64,000 nucleotides of DNA from Spirodela intermedia (Eukaryota > Streptophyta > Magnoliopsida > Alismatales > Araceae): positions 744,001 through 808,000 of the forward strand of contig LR746274.1 in assembly GCA_902729315.2 (NCBI GenBank). The letters are read 5' to 3'. Each line of letters opens with the position of its first letter. Positions within the stretch are counted from its first letter, which is position 1. Shown piece after piece: positions 12,917 through 26,900 of this stretch. The notes under the pieces are model-generated. The model saw nothing but the letters and a program-made list of their open reading frames with translations. It was not told the origin of the DNA and made no database searches. The position numbers and the translations under genes are program-made.

Positions 12917-12950
12917 AACTGGCATAACTGAACAGAGAAACGTGTTCAAA

Positions 12951-13030
12951 TGGGCCTTGAAGAAGTCGCACTCTCTCGCTGGGCCCTTCTGGGGTGTGCT
13001 TGATATTAATGGGCCAAACTCATCTGGGCC
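12951..13030. promoter_or_regulatory. TGGGCC cluster upstream of ASHH2
   Basis: Four TGGGCC hexamers occur at 12951, 12980, 13010 and 13025, all in the same orientation, within 80 bp and about 0.2 kb before the GC-rich leader of the ASHH2-like gene. They fit TCP-binding site II elements of a housekeeping-type promoter. The function is inferred from the motif only. Confidence 0.5.
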
Positions 13031-13362
13031 CCCCAAAAAAGTGGAGTATAAACACAATTTTAAAAAATACGATATGCGGATCTAATGTTTTGTTAATCCG
13101 GACGGAACTGAGTCAAAATGCGCGGATAAAATCTATAAATTTCATGGGAGATTGGGAATATTTATATATTTATTCATATTAAAAAGCCCGCAAAAGGTCG
13201 CGGCGTTGTTCAACTCTTTTGCCACCGTCAAAGGCCGAGCGGAGAAGGGAGTTCTCGCCCTCCTTCGCGATGGCGTAACCGAAAGGAAGAAGAAGGGGGG
13301 GTAGGGGGGGTGGAGGAAGAGGGCGGGACAAGAAGGGGGAAGACGAGGACGGAGAAGAGGGG

Positions 13363-13742
13363 ATGGTTTGTCATGCTATCCCTTTCCCGGTGAGCATTCA
13401 TTCCCTCGCTTTCTTTCTCTGTTCCCTTTCCGTAAACGACGGCGTGCGAGCATTCGCAGGCTTTCCGGTATTAACCGTCTCGGTGCTCATGAATTGACGT
13501 TTTCGCTTCCTCCTCCCTGATCGGGTTTACGTTTTTCTGTTGCATGTAAAGGGTCGAGTTCATTCTAGGGTTGTCAATTTTTTATTATATTTTCCCGTTA
13601 TCTCGATGACATTTTTGATGGCCAATGTGTTTATTCTAGAAATTTCATCAAGTTTTCTGTCAAATTCTTCTCTCCTTTTTCAATGGGTAAATATTATGTG
13701 GGAATGCAGGGTATTTTTGCCCACGGAATGGCTCCGTTCTGA
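13363..13742 (+). other. Possible 19-residue upstream ORF across a leader intron of ASHH2
   Basis: ATG at 13363 reads to 13389, where a GT donor (GTGAGC) follows. Joined to the acceptor at 13709 it continues 13710-13742 and stops, giving MVCHAIPFPGIFAHGMAPF. It depends on the inferred leader intron of 320 bp and on transcription starting upstream of 13363. It ends 62 bp before the main ATG. The peptide is not one I recognise. Confidence 0.35.
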
Positions 13743-13804
13743 GAACCCCACGCTGCTTTGCTATCTTCTCCACCGAATCGAGGGTTCTATCTGGCCTACT
13801 AGGG

Positions 13805-16800
13805 ATGTGGGGCGTAGATTTGGATCACCGCGGAAGACTGGCATTAACAGAAGCACCGGATAACGAATTTTCATCTGTAGGAGCAGGTCTGCAGTTATCC
13901 ATAGACGAGGAAGAATCCTTTCCGGGATGCAGGGCTGCAGTCCGTGCTAGCGCAACTTCCGTGACAACAGGGAATGGAGCTGATACAGTTGAAGATACAT
14001 CTGACGAGTTCAATGTCAGTGACGAAGATTCATTAAACAGTGTTGAGGGGGTCGAGGAAAGGCTGGGTGAACCACATTTGCCCTTGGAAAATTATGCTGC
14101 TTCGGAAGACCTCAAGAACGGTGCTGGAGCATTGTTGCCAGTGTGGAGTGGTGTAGAACAAGCCGATCAGATTGATCTTGGTGTTGAACAAGAAACTGGA
14201 AAGTTTTCTTCCGTAGAAATGGATCTTGCTGTGGGAACATCGAACAAATGGCAGGGGGTAGAAAGTGACTATCCCTGCTTTTATCCATCGAGAATTATGC
14301 CAGGATGTGTTTCGCAGACTTCATCTCATGTAGTTACTGAATTGGAAGGTGGAGCTGCTCATTCTGAGGGAGACAGTGACCTCAAGGGTCCTAAGGATGC
14401 TATTAGTCAGCTGTCACAACCGACATCGAATCAATACTCAATGGAAAATGGTCCAGAGATGTCAAACGAGTGTTCTGGTGGCTTTCAGTATCAGGATAGC
14501 GAGGATGCGGATTTAATCCGACGTGGGACTGAGAGCAGAAGTATAACATATGATAATTCTATAGAACCAGTTCAAATCCTTCATAGACAGGATAATTCTG
14601 AGATTGTTCTGGTGTCTTGTGTCACGAACGACTGTTTGGAGTGGGGCACTAAGACACTATGTGCCGAAAATTTAGATAAACTGGCTAAGGAGACAGTAGC
14701 AGATGGTATCCCTCGTTCTGAAGAAAGGAATGCTCAAGATTTCAATGGTATGGAGGAAATAAGTGGCATTATTCAGGTACATTTTGAGAACGAGATGCAG
14801 CAAGCATTACCAATTGAGAGACAGTCTTGTGATGCAGGTCAAAGTTTGCCTGAGACATCTTCAAAATGCATAAGAGGGGAATCATCATGCCCTCATTCAT
14901 ATAATGCCAGTAGCAATTTAGAAAGTCTCTCTATGAATATGCTTTCAGATGCCGCTGATGCTGTTACCATTTCCTCAACCTGCCCAGATAGTGTAGTCAA
15001 TTGTACTGTGCAGTTAGATAATATGGAAAAATTTGACCTAAAGTCTGAGCCTGTTTCTGTTGTCAGACGTAGAAATCCTGAACGTGCTGCTTCCTCTAAG
15101 AACGCCCAACGTGTGGCAAAGTCTGATCAACCACCAAAATCAAGAAGTTCTGGAAAAAAAACAAAAAATGCAGAAAAAATCCGCGCATCCCATGATGGAG
15201 ATTTTAGGACCACCTCAAACACGGTCACCAAGAAAAGATGCCATTCCTTGAAACGTGCGCGTGTTTCTGTCTGGGGTGCTCTGGGGAATCTGTTAGAACT
15301 ATTTAAGCATGATTCCGAGCTTTGTGAATCAAAGAATAAAGGGTTGAAGAAAGGGAGGAGTCGTGGGGGGAGGAGACGTCTGATTGATCAGAGAGCTGGG
15401 ACATCCACTGCTTCTAGACTTAATCAGGTTGTTTCAACCAATCCTGAGATTTTGCAGGAAAAAATGGACCGCCAACTTACTGTTCCAGGTGATCCGCATG
15501 GTTCTGTATGTTCTAACTCTAATGATTGTGTGCGCAGTTTTGATCTTCCGTCTGACCCTGGGTCGTCAAGACCGGTGAATGGAGTTGAAAACAAATTTGA
15601 GACAGATGGCTGCACTGCCAGGCAGAGCACTTGTTGGTCCAGAGATTTAGAAAATCAGATGATGTCTTGTGAGCTACGTGCTCATCATGGGGACAGGGAC
15701 CAGGAGAGCAGCCTCACACAAGAGGCATCCGGTGAGAATACGACAGGTGATTGCCATGGAGTTCAATCTCGTGTGGTGAAGGAAGCTTCAGTGGAAGTAG
15801 CAGATGAGAGACTGCTATTAGACCCTGGTACATCTCCCGATTCAGGTGTACTTCATCCAACTGTTGATGGTGGAAATGTGGTAGATGAGTGTATAAATCG
15901 CACAAGTTTAGAACCATCTTCCAATGGTGGAGTCATCGGCTACAGTCTTTGTGACTTAGGATATCCAGTACGGGAAAACAAGCTTGCTGATGTTGTGACC
16001 TTTTCTGAGGCTGCTACATCTGTGTCTCCACGAAGTAAACCAAGACATGCCCGTAGTAAGAGAGAAAAGACAAGTGCCAAAGTCAATGCTCAGAAAGATT
16101 TCAAAACCGGAGAAAATGGATGTCTTTTATCAGACTATTCTTCTGAAGGAACATCACTGTATCCATCTAATCTTAGCAAAACTGAAAAACTGTCTAGGAA
16201 TAGGTCTGGGCGGAGAAAGAAAGTTAGGTCTGATCATAGAAAAGTTACTTGCCCGAGAGTCACTGGGAAAGGATCCAAAGATATTGAAAAGCCTAATTGC
16301 TTTCCCACGGAACATTCATATGTTGGAACTACTGAGCCGGCTTGCCACCAAGGTTCCTTAGAAATTTCTTTAGAAAATCCAGCGTCTTCTGCTATGGACA
16401 AAACGACTGGAGATGTAGAGTCCACCATTCTGCAGATTCTTCCCTCCACTTCTTCTGGTCAGTTACAGAGGCCTAATGGGAGTGATAAAGCTGGGCCAAG
16501 AAAAAGGAAATCTGTCAAAGCCAACTCTGCCCGACGCAGAAAGCAAAATGTTGTTGTCCGAAAGAAGGATAATTTTAACAAATCAGGCAGCGGGGGGGAC
16601 ACTAAACAAAAAAATCGACAGGATCAGTGCATCATAATAGAAGAGTCGCAAGCAAATGATGTATTTCAAGCAGGAGGAAACCTTTCTCATCTTATTTCTG
16701 AAATGGACAATAGTTTGTCTTCAAGCAAACCTGATGGATTAAAGAGTGAGTTTTCTCTTAAACCTTCCTTTTGATCAGATTCTCTCAGATCGTTCATTGT

Positions 16801-17936
16801 CCTTGTTTGTTTGTAATCTACTTTCACGCCATCTAGAAACTTCGTTTGATGACTCCATAATTTTGTATAGAGGTAAATACTCTTCAAACGTATCAACCTC
16901 ACGATGCATCCAAGTCTGGCAACAAGCATGGATGCAGGGAGGCATCTGTATGTGATGACGAGGAAGTGGCAACAGGTTCAAATCATGGTTCAGAGGGGCA
17001 GACTCTACATAAACGGGCAGCCTGGGTGAGTTGTGATGACTGCCACAAGTGGCGTTCCATAGCAGTTGAACTTGCAGACGCCATAGATGAAACAGACTGC
17101 AGATGGTAAGGAGATCCATCATGACCTATGATGGCATAATTATTTTTCCATAAGCATGTTCGAGTTCAAATGCTGTAACACAGTACGAATGTGAATCCCA
17201 CTTTTTCTGCTAAATTAATCATTCTAGTGGAAAATCTCTACTTTTCAATGCTGGAAATCATAATAGTGTAACACTACCATTCTACTGATGAGGTCTCACA
17301 AGCTTTTTGTCCGGTGATTTTATTATAGCCTCAAACTCGTTCTCCGTGAGGATTAGACTAATAATATGTGTAAAGGGCTATACTATGTTTGGAAAGATGG
17401 AAAATAAAATGACTACAGCTTTAGGCATTCACTTGCTTCTGTTCGGCCTTGGGTGATTTTCTTCAAATATTCCATTTTATTTTGGTGATGAATATGATAC
17501 CTGGTCCCCCAGAAGGGGAGATGAAAGAACTATTTAAAATGGTTTCCGGTTTTTTTCAAAATCTACATATCTGGTTCCGATGAAATGGTTGACGATTCAG
17601 TTGGAAACATGGGTTGGTCTTGAATTAACAAAAGGTATGTCATTAGGTGAGGGTGAGGTTATTCATTGAATTTTTAGCGGATCAAGTACAAAGTCACCAT
17701 GAACAATTTGATGTATAAATTCATGTGAATGCAAAAGACAATAGCTTTCCTCACCTGTTGTTTTTTCTTTAAGTTTATAGAAATACGCTTGTACTTCTAT
17801 TACTGATGCTGTTTATCTTTTCCATACAGATGAGTATCTATTTGCTGGTGCGATTTAGTAAATGTACACCGAATTTCTACCTGTTATAATTGAGGGCAAA
17901 TTTTCATTCAAATTCAACGGGGACATCTACACGTCT

Positions 17937-17969
<33 letters not shown>

Positions 17970-20900
17970 TGGGGGGGAGGGGGAGAGGAAGGTAGGGAGT
18001 AAACAATACAATTATATTAGTCAAATGACTCCAACACTGTAGCTATATGGCTGGACTAGTTTTAAGACCAACAGCTTAAATTTCTTTTTTTTTCTTTACA
18101 TTTGAGTTCTGACGGTTAGTATGCCGGATCACTCAAATAATATATGCAATGCTACAATTTTTTCAACATGAAATGATCGAGATATACTATGAAGTCTATT
18201 TCTTTTTCAAATTCATTGGATTCATCATGACTTCATTGAAAATAAACTATCAGATGAACTGTGTCGGTTTTCCTATTGGCTCAGGCCTCGGCTTTGTTTC
18301 AAAGTTTTCATTTCCACTCCGCCATGTGGTAAACTGACGTATATCATACATGGAAGTCCCATGGCTTGAGTTCGCTCAAAAAAAATTCATTGGACTTTTG
18401 CTCCTCTTCCTTAGGAACAAGTGTCTTATATCACTATGCGAGGGGAAGTTTCCTTTATCTTCAAGAGAAAGATGAATTTTCCTGGATACATAATCAGATA
18501 CATAGTCACAACGTGTTGTGTTACATATTTCATTTTGAGTTATGGGAATCGATAAAAGGGAATGATGTACCATACATAGATTCTTCTTTCCTTGAATAGT
18601 TCAACCAAAAGGTTCTGCAAGGTTGAATTTTTTTCTTTCTACCTCACTCGTTCTTGGAGAGGCACTGAAAATCTCGGTGAGTTATTTGAACGCATTTGGT
18701 AACAGTAAGAGCCCAAAATTTCGAGACTGACTGTTGGATCCTAAGCTATCTGTTCAGTACCACGGGCTTAGAGAAAATGATTGCAGAAAGGGTATAACCT
18801 TTGATGCTTTTACTAGTGTCTAAGATGATGAATTTATTTGTCAAGGGGTCTAGTTTTCAGTTATAATCTATCTCTTTGAAATTTCTGGATTCCTTGATTA
18901 CTGCCTAGTATTCTTAAGTCCAGATGAAAATGATACGCTGAAAAGCAGTTGTGCGCTCTTCTTTGTTGCCAACAATTAAGTCATGAGTCTAAAATGTTTG
19001 GAATTTCGTCTAATGTCTTATAGAATGTCCTCTAGGACTTCCCATAATCATTTATTTTCGGTAGTTGACCTTTCTCTTCGCATTGTGGCAAGTACCGTAC
19101 TATGGTACCTAGCATGTGAACTAATAGGTTCGCCATATTATCCTTCTGCCATTGATGAATAAATGAATTAATTCTTTTTTTAATTGTTGTTGCTGTAGTT
19201 ATTAGTCTACATTTTCTAAGAATTTCAACTTCATCATTTAATGTATTTTTTCCTCTGTTATCTTTTGTTCTTGGCATATACTAAATTAAGAAAAAAACTG
19301 TAGTTTTTATTTTGCCCATTTTAAGAAGTATGAATCGCACTCTCGGATTGTCTACCCATGTCTATATGCTTCTTTGTTTAAAAACTATTGAATCAATATT
19401 TTGGTCATCGATTGAGGAGCCTTTTCAACATTCTCCTGGTATGACAAACGAAATGAAGGATGATTTATTTTTCTCTGCTCCCGGGTAACTAGTTTACTAT
19501 AATTTCTTCCTCCTGTGAGCACTCCGTGGTTTTGGTGCTTGTGTAAATCATGTTTTTGGATTCTCAATAGTTCACATGCTAAGCTGTAAAATCGACAATG
19601 TTTGAAAGATGCTTCCAGTAAACGTACTAACTTAAAAGACAACCCTGTGTGAACTGTGTTTGTGTCATGGGAATTTTTTATCATGTTAGAAGCAACAAAG
19701 ACCTCCCTTTCTCTCCCCTCTCTCTGTTGCTAATATTCTCCTTGAATGATTTATATGACGTTTATTTTGAAGGACATGTAAGGACAATAAGGACAAGGCT
19801 TTTGCAGACTGCACCATACCCCAAGAGAAGACAAATGCAGAAATTAATGCAGAGTTGGAAATATCAGATGCTTCTTGTGAGGAAGACTTGTACACCGAAC
19901 AACCACGTACCACAGGATCTAATTTAAAGCCACCAGGTTTCTTGACATATTTCATGGTTCATAAAAGCAAAGATTAAGTTTGTTTTTTCCGTAATGTATC
20001 CTTTGATAGCTGCTTGTACTTACTGAGATTGTATCAGAAATTAAGTATACGAGTTAAAATACATCTATTGTTTATGGTGCAGCTTTCCAACAATCTGCAT
20101 GGGTTCACATCAATAGCAACATGTTTCTTCACCGAACTCGTAAAACCCAGACGATTGATGAGGTTTGAATTAATTCAACTGCTCTTACATTTTAAATGTA
20201 TCATAGTCATTATTTGAAGCTCTTTTGATTTACATACCAGGGACCGTTTTTCTCCCTCCCCCCGGAATTATTTAACATACCACTTGATTCGGAGGTTTTC
20301 TTACGTCATTTTCTTTCCTTCCGTTCAGTATCTTTTTATGTCTACATCTATCCTTGCTTCTGACTAGGGATTGAAATAGATGAATGGTATGCAATTTTTT
20401 TGTTCAAAACTGATTCGGAAATATTGATTTAATATTGTACTACTTCATTGCTCTCCCAAATTTTAGAGGAGACAACATGTGATAAATCTCATTTTCACGT
20501 TGGAAAGTGGGATCCATCTTCTTTTGTAAGGTCATCAGATTCTATATTCATCCCTAACTATGAGAATTTCATTTAGCAAGGACGATGCATTCTTTCTGGT
20601 TTTTGAATTTCAAAATGTTATCCTTTTTAACAACAGGGGAAAATAGGCTTTTAGTTTTCATGCTTCCCGTTGTGTCTTTGTCCTCAGTAATCTTACTACC
20701 GTTCATTTGACTTCTATATAATTAAGAAAAATGATAAGATATTACTTTTACATAAAAATTGTTTTCGCGAATAGGAAGGTATGGTGTCAGTGATTCTCAA
20801 ACTTAATTGAAAATTGATAAGATATTGCTTTTACATGAATCTCAACTAGTGATATCTGAAATAAAAAAATTATGTGATGAATGCCATAACCAGGTACACT

Positions 20901-23900
20901 TGATAGCTGAAATAAAGTTGTGGTCAGTTTCAGACTGTTACTGAGCTTTGCTAATTGTTTATGGCAGATTACCCAGTGTTTGCATAAAAATTGTTTCTAA
21001 GTATGTGTTAGACTGCTTCATACTCTACTCTAGTTTGCATGAAAATTATTTTCCTTCTCAAAAAGCATATGCATGCAAAGAAATGCTTCTCTATATACGG
21101 GTTACGTTTTTTCAATTTTAATTTTAACGATTTTATAATTGAATTTATTTACTGTTCCATTCCTTAAGACTGATTTTGATCCTTCCAATGTCTTTTTCAT
21201 CTCTTTGAACAAAGTAGATCATGGTTTGCCAATGTAAACCTCCTCTAGATGGCAGCTTGGGTTGTGGAGATGAATGCTTGAACCGGATGCTTAACATAGA
21301 GTGCACCCCAGAAACATGCCCCTGTGGCAATCTTTGTTCAAATCAGCAGGTAGTACATTGTCATCAACTTTTTTAGCATGTCAATATGATCGTCATCTAC
21401 ATGATATTTTTCATCAACTGCTTGCAGTTCCAGAAACGTGAATATGCCAAATTTAGATATTTCCGTTGTGGAAAGAAAGGATTTGGCCTGAAATTGTTGG
21501 AAGATGCATGTCAAGGACAGTTTCTGATTGAATATGTTGGAGAGGTAATACCGTAGTTATTTTGGTATTTGTACTCCTTTTCCATTTTTCACTTAAGAGG
21601 CGTGTTCAGGTTGTAGTCATGATATCTAGCGAATAGGCTTGTCTGGTTTGAATTTCTGGAAATCGGCTGCTTTATGATGTTGCAGCGCTGCATACTTCTT
21701 CAATCCTAATGTTTGGCGTGATAATCTGTGTCAAATCCTGAAAAACAGGCTCAGGAGTCGAACACTTATGACACAGGCTCTGGGTCTAAACAATTAAAGA
21801 TAGAATGTTGAATGTAGCCCTGTAGCTCCCTGCTTTTTTTCGGACTAGGGAGTCACGATAAATTGAAGAGGTACAAATTGCTGGTAAGTGGGAGTGTATT
21901 AACAAAACCTTCAACGTTCCCTCAAGGAAATAAATAACTAGGGAAAGTAGAGTAAATAAATACTTGGAGCATCTCTACAAGCACAACTTCTCCCTTAGAA
22001 ATAAAACATCTCTGTTATACAACATGACGATAAATAACAAAAATTCTGCTAACAGGCAGATTGATGTCTATAACTTTGAACATCCTATAATTCGTTCCTC
22101 GTTCCACCATATTCTCTGGAATCACCCCTTTCTTCCTCATTACGTCGTTTATTCTTCAACGACTGACTGATTTAATAAATATTTTGATAAGATTCAGGGA
22201 TACTTAAGAAAATAATCTTTAGTATCTGTAATCCAATGTTTTCTCAGCTTGTCCGAGTATGCCAGAAGCCTTTGCATCTTTTCTAAATTTTCATTTCTTT
22301 AATCGTGCCACTCTCTTTTGTATAATTTTCCGCCTAACAATGTTTTTACGGTAAATTTTTTGTCCCATGCTCTAGCCCTTCATTCTGTTATCTTCAGTTG
22401 TGTTTTGCCTGTAACTCTCCTTGTACCCCTCTTCCTTGTTTTTGTATATTCTTCACCGGGTATAAGTTTTACTTAAAGATATTAGGTCTCCGAACATATG
22501 AAGCTCATTATGTTATTCTATGAGGTTGTTTCGCAACTCAATATTTCAGTCTCAAGTTCTTTCTCTCGTCTGAAAGATTTCCAGTTATTTTCTTGTAGGA
22601 CCGTTCTTAGCCCTTATGAAATATGATACCTGACCGCGGCTTGATAAATGTATCCATGTGTATGCAAATCTCTTGGGGGCACTGCTACTGGATAAGAATG
22701 ACGAGTCAAAAGATTTTTTACAACGGGTCAATTATCATCCTTCTAGCATTATGAATTTCACAAGTTGTTGACAGCTTTATTTTGTTGAGTTTCCATTTTC
22801 ATGACATTAGATTTATTTTCTGTCGCATGATTCTGTGTATGGTTTGGCAGATTACAACTATTGCATTTTGTCTCAACTTTACTACTTTTCAAAGAATCCA
22901 AAGAGAGATACCATTTATAAACTGTTTTTTACTCCTTTTTTCTTTCAAACAGGTGCTTGATATGACTGCTCATGAAGCTCGTCAAAGAGAATATGCCTCC
23001 AGAGGTCAAAAACATTTCTATTTTATGACACTGAATGGCAATGAGGTTGTAATTTTCCATTATTTCTAAATTTAAATTCTCTTATTTTATGTTTTTATTA
23101 ATTCTCGTATACAGTGGAGTGATGAAATTTCGTGATGCTAAATATACGTTTTTTTTGTAATCATCTTTACCTATCCTCATGGGGTGCTATTATGATTAAA
23201 GTAGTGTTTTGTGTATGGAACCTTAGAAATAGGAACTCAAGTATGAAAAAGGGAAATTTTCTTTAATAAATAAAACTATTGGGAAATGGATACTTTTTTG
23301 GCCATTGATAACTTGCTTGGGTATACCTTTTTTAGTCCCCTATTGTTAGGAGTGACGTTGGGGCACATGATAAGCTGTCAACAAAGAACATTACGAAGTG
23401 TCTACTCAAACTCAGCGGATGGATATTCACACTTATCTGAAGTGCAGCTCGTGCGATATTTGTACTAACAAAGGAACATGTTGGGTATTGAGAAATCTTA
23501 TGCTGAGAGAATTGGGTTTGTCTGTATCAGTTGTTTGTGCTATTGGTGGTAGATTAATGACTTGAATCAGAACATTCATACTTTAGTTATGGTATCATTT
23601 CAGAGACTGCATCATCTTTATTGTGTTTTGGTGTGCTTACGCTTAACTGTGTGCAGGTGGGTGAATACGTTTGAACTGGTAGTTTGCATGGTGTTCTGAA
23701 TCAGATTTGACTGCCTATTTAGGATGCGATTCATAAACTCGGTTGTTTTGGGTAAACGGCCATCATATTCGTTGATTTGCGTACTCTTCAGATACTGGCA
23801 ATTATGAAACACATAAGAATAAATGTATGACTAAGAATACATTTGTTTTATGGAAGATAACAGTTTATTTTGTTAAACGTAAGGAAAAAGTCAGAACTGA

Positions 23901-26900
23901 TATTTGACTTGGGAGGTGATTTAGCTACCGTAACTACGTAGCTATAAATAAATTTCCTCTATGTAAACCACTCGTTTTTTCATTTTAAAGCAACCTGCAA
24001 TTAAAAATCATACTTCAGTTTTAAAATTATCGATCCTTTTTTATTTCATGATCTAATTTCCTTCAGAAAAAACGAAAGTTCATTTTTCTTTGGAGACGGT
24101 TACCTTATTTTAAACGCTCCTGTGTTGTCCTGTCTCGAATCTGTAGCTTAATGGAATTGCTTCTGTCTACTCATGGAAAAACTTTGTACTGTGTCCAGGT
24201 GATAGACGCTTGTGCTAAAGGAAACTTGGGGCGTTTCATCAACCACAGCTGTGAGCCTAATTGTCGCACTGAAAAGGTCCAAATCTTCATTACATTTGCA
24301 AGAGTTTGAATGCATATTTTGTGTATTTGTTCTCTTGTCCATTGGCCGAGCAGACTGAAGCATAAAATTGTAATTACATTTCTATTGGTCGTGAATTTTC
24401 ACTGATTGAAAAAGCTTTGTTGAAGCAGTGGATGGTTAATGGAGAAGTATGCATCGGCCTATTTGCAGTACGAGATATCAAGAAGGTACTCTTTTACACA
24501 GTGTATTTTATCTTCTACTTCATGAATTGGATTACTTATGACTTTTTTTCTTAAAAATGAGGAAATTCTTAGGTGAGACATTTATATCCTTTTCGAGTTC
24601 AAGCCTTGGGCAGGTCTTGAGGCATAACCCTTGCATATTTTACTTGACTACTAAGTACAAGAGAAGCTGAAGTGTTATCTCGATTTGTACGGGTTAATTT
24701 ACTTCTAAATATCTGGGATCAGTAAATTAAATGTGACAAAAAAATGGAGAATATGAGGAACACCTCTTACATTGGAATAATATGTCAGTTGAATGTATAA
24801 ACACCCAAAAACTTTGGCAATCACTGATTGCAATCGTCTGTAATTCTTCCACCAACTGTATGGACGACTTCTGTCTTTTTTTTTCCTTCTCTGGAAAGTC
24901 TCCTCGATTGTTTTTATTATATATGCTGCATGGCATGTACCAACCTTTTTTCAGTCATTGCAACTACTTTTTGTCATTGGCAAATTGCTGACAACCTTCG
25001 ATTTTAATATTTTAGTTTATGATTTTCTATTTGTTTTGTAATGCATATTCGCTGTTTTGTAGGGGGAAGAAGTTACATTTGATTACAACTATGTCCGAGT
25101 ATTTGGAGCCGCAGCAAAAAGATGTGTATGCGGATCTGCAGAATGTCGTGGCTACATTGGTGGTGATCCATTGAATAGTGAGATCATTGTTCACAGTGAT
25201 TCAGATGAAGAACATCCTGAACCTGTAATGATATACGAAAATGGTGAAATAAAGGTCGAGGTAGCTGAGAAAATTTCCGAATCAGCTGATTCGGCAGATC
25301 TCCAGCTTGGTGTTCCGGTACAGGATTCTGGGAAAACAAGGATGACAACAGATATTAGTCACAGAGTGGACCTTTCTTCGACAAATGATGATGCTATTCT
25401 CAGGCTTTCTCCTGTAGGCCAACCATCAGAAGCTTTGCCATTAGCATCAAGGAACCAAATTGCACCTGATCCATCTCCGGATGGTAACAAGCCAGATACT
25501 CCAAGATCAACCCCTGATTTAAAATCATCTCGTTCAATCTGTGCGATAAAAAAGAGAAGGTGCAAGATTAACAAATCCATGATGCAAAAAGGAAAAAGGG
25601 CATCCGTGGTCTCTCACACACAGTCAGGAATATGTCGTACTGGTCACCATGAAGGGGGTAATGTGATCTTACATTGCGTATTGTAATCACATATTTTTGA
25701 TTTTTCATATCATTTAGTTTGTCTTCGCCTTGCAGTTGAAGAAAAACTTAATGAGTTGCTTGATTCTCGTGGTGGTATCAACAAACATAGGGTATGCGAC
25801 AGACTACATTCTGCAGATTTTTTTTTGTGCTTTTTAGTTGCTTGCCTGTATCTTATGTTTTGTTGAAAAGATGTTCCCTGGGAACGCCTTGGCTGTATCA
25901 AAATGTTCTTCATTATTTGTTTCTCTATTTGGATATTTTTCACATCTTTTGTCAAGAAACTTTATTTTACTCCCAAGTCATCATGGTTGGGAAATAATTA
26001 CTTCTGTTATATTGTTAAATGAAAAATGACAACAGCTACGTTTCTTTGGTGCTATTCTGTCATTTTGGGTTGGATTATTTATTATTGGATTTTCTAAATC
26101 ATCTCCTCATTGCCAGGATGCTACGAAAGGCTACTTGAAGCTTTTATTTTTTTCTGCTAAGTCAGGGGATGACATGAAAAGTGAAACATCTCAGAGGTTG
26201 TTTTATATGCTATTTCTTACGAGATTTGCATTTTTTTTGTGGATTTCTAATTTTACCTGACCTACTCTTGTGTGAATCTTTCAGCACAAGAGATCTTTCA
26301 TTGATTCTTGACGCTCTCTTGAAAACAAAATCAAGGACTGTATTAGCTGATGTAATCAATAAAAATGGTATGTTTGGGGTGGTAATTGTGACATATTGAT
26401 GTGCTTACGTATGAATATCATTATAACAGAATTTTCCTTTTGCATTTCAGGATTGCAAATGTTACACAACATTATGAAGCAGAACAGGAAGAATTTTAAT
26501 AAAATTCCTATAATTCGTAAGCTTCTTAAGGTAAATACGTGCATTTGATGTATGAGTTTTATATCATTAATTTCAGTTCAATAAGCCCATATTCTTTGTA
26601 GAATCCGGTCCTTATTTCTTTTTACTGGGAAGAGCCTTTGAAGCTTTCTTATTTCCAGTCACTTTTATTCATTAGCTCTACTGGAGACCTTTTATAAAGG
26701 TGGTTCCTGATTCATAGACCTATTTCTTTTGTTGCCTCTTCGTGTTCTATTTCAAGTGTATTTAGTTTTGTTGCCATCCTAGTTCTTTTGTGTGCTTCAT
26801 TATATTGTTGGGCCTTTAAATTGACCATGTATGAGACATGGTCAATTTGACAGAACGAACATGAAGCCTCAATGCTTCATTACTTCTCTCTGTTGTGAAC

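Larger units (their letters stand above)
11392..13804. other. Intergenic DNA between NADK2 and the ASHH2 coding start
   Basis: Besides the NADK2 3' end and the ASHH2 leader, this interval holds a diverged ~165-bp tandem repeat (11890-12510), a CT tract and a GA tract facing each other (12727-12768 and 12860-12913) and a TGGGCC cluster (12951-13030). The ASHH2 leader probably starts near 13200 and contains an intron at 13390-13709. No additional gene is supported. Confidence 0.6.

Noticed and set aside
19032-19684. Minus-strand ORFs in the ASHH2 CW intron as a possible nested gene
   Set aside because: Under 100 codons, AT-rich and without domains.
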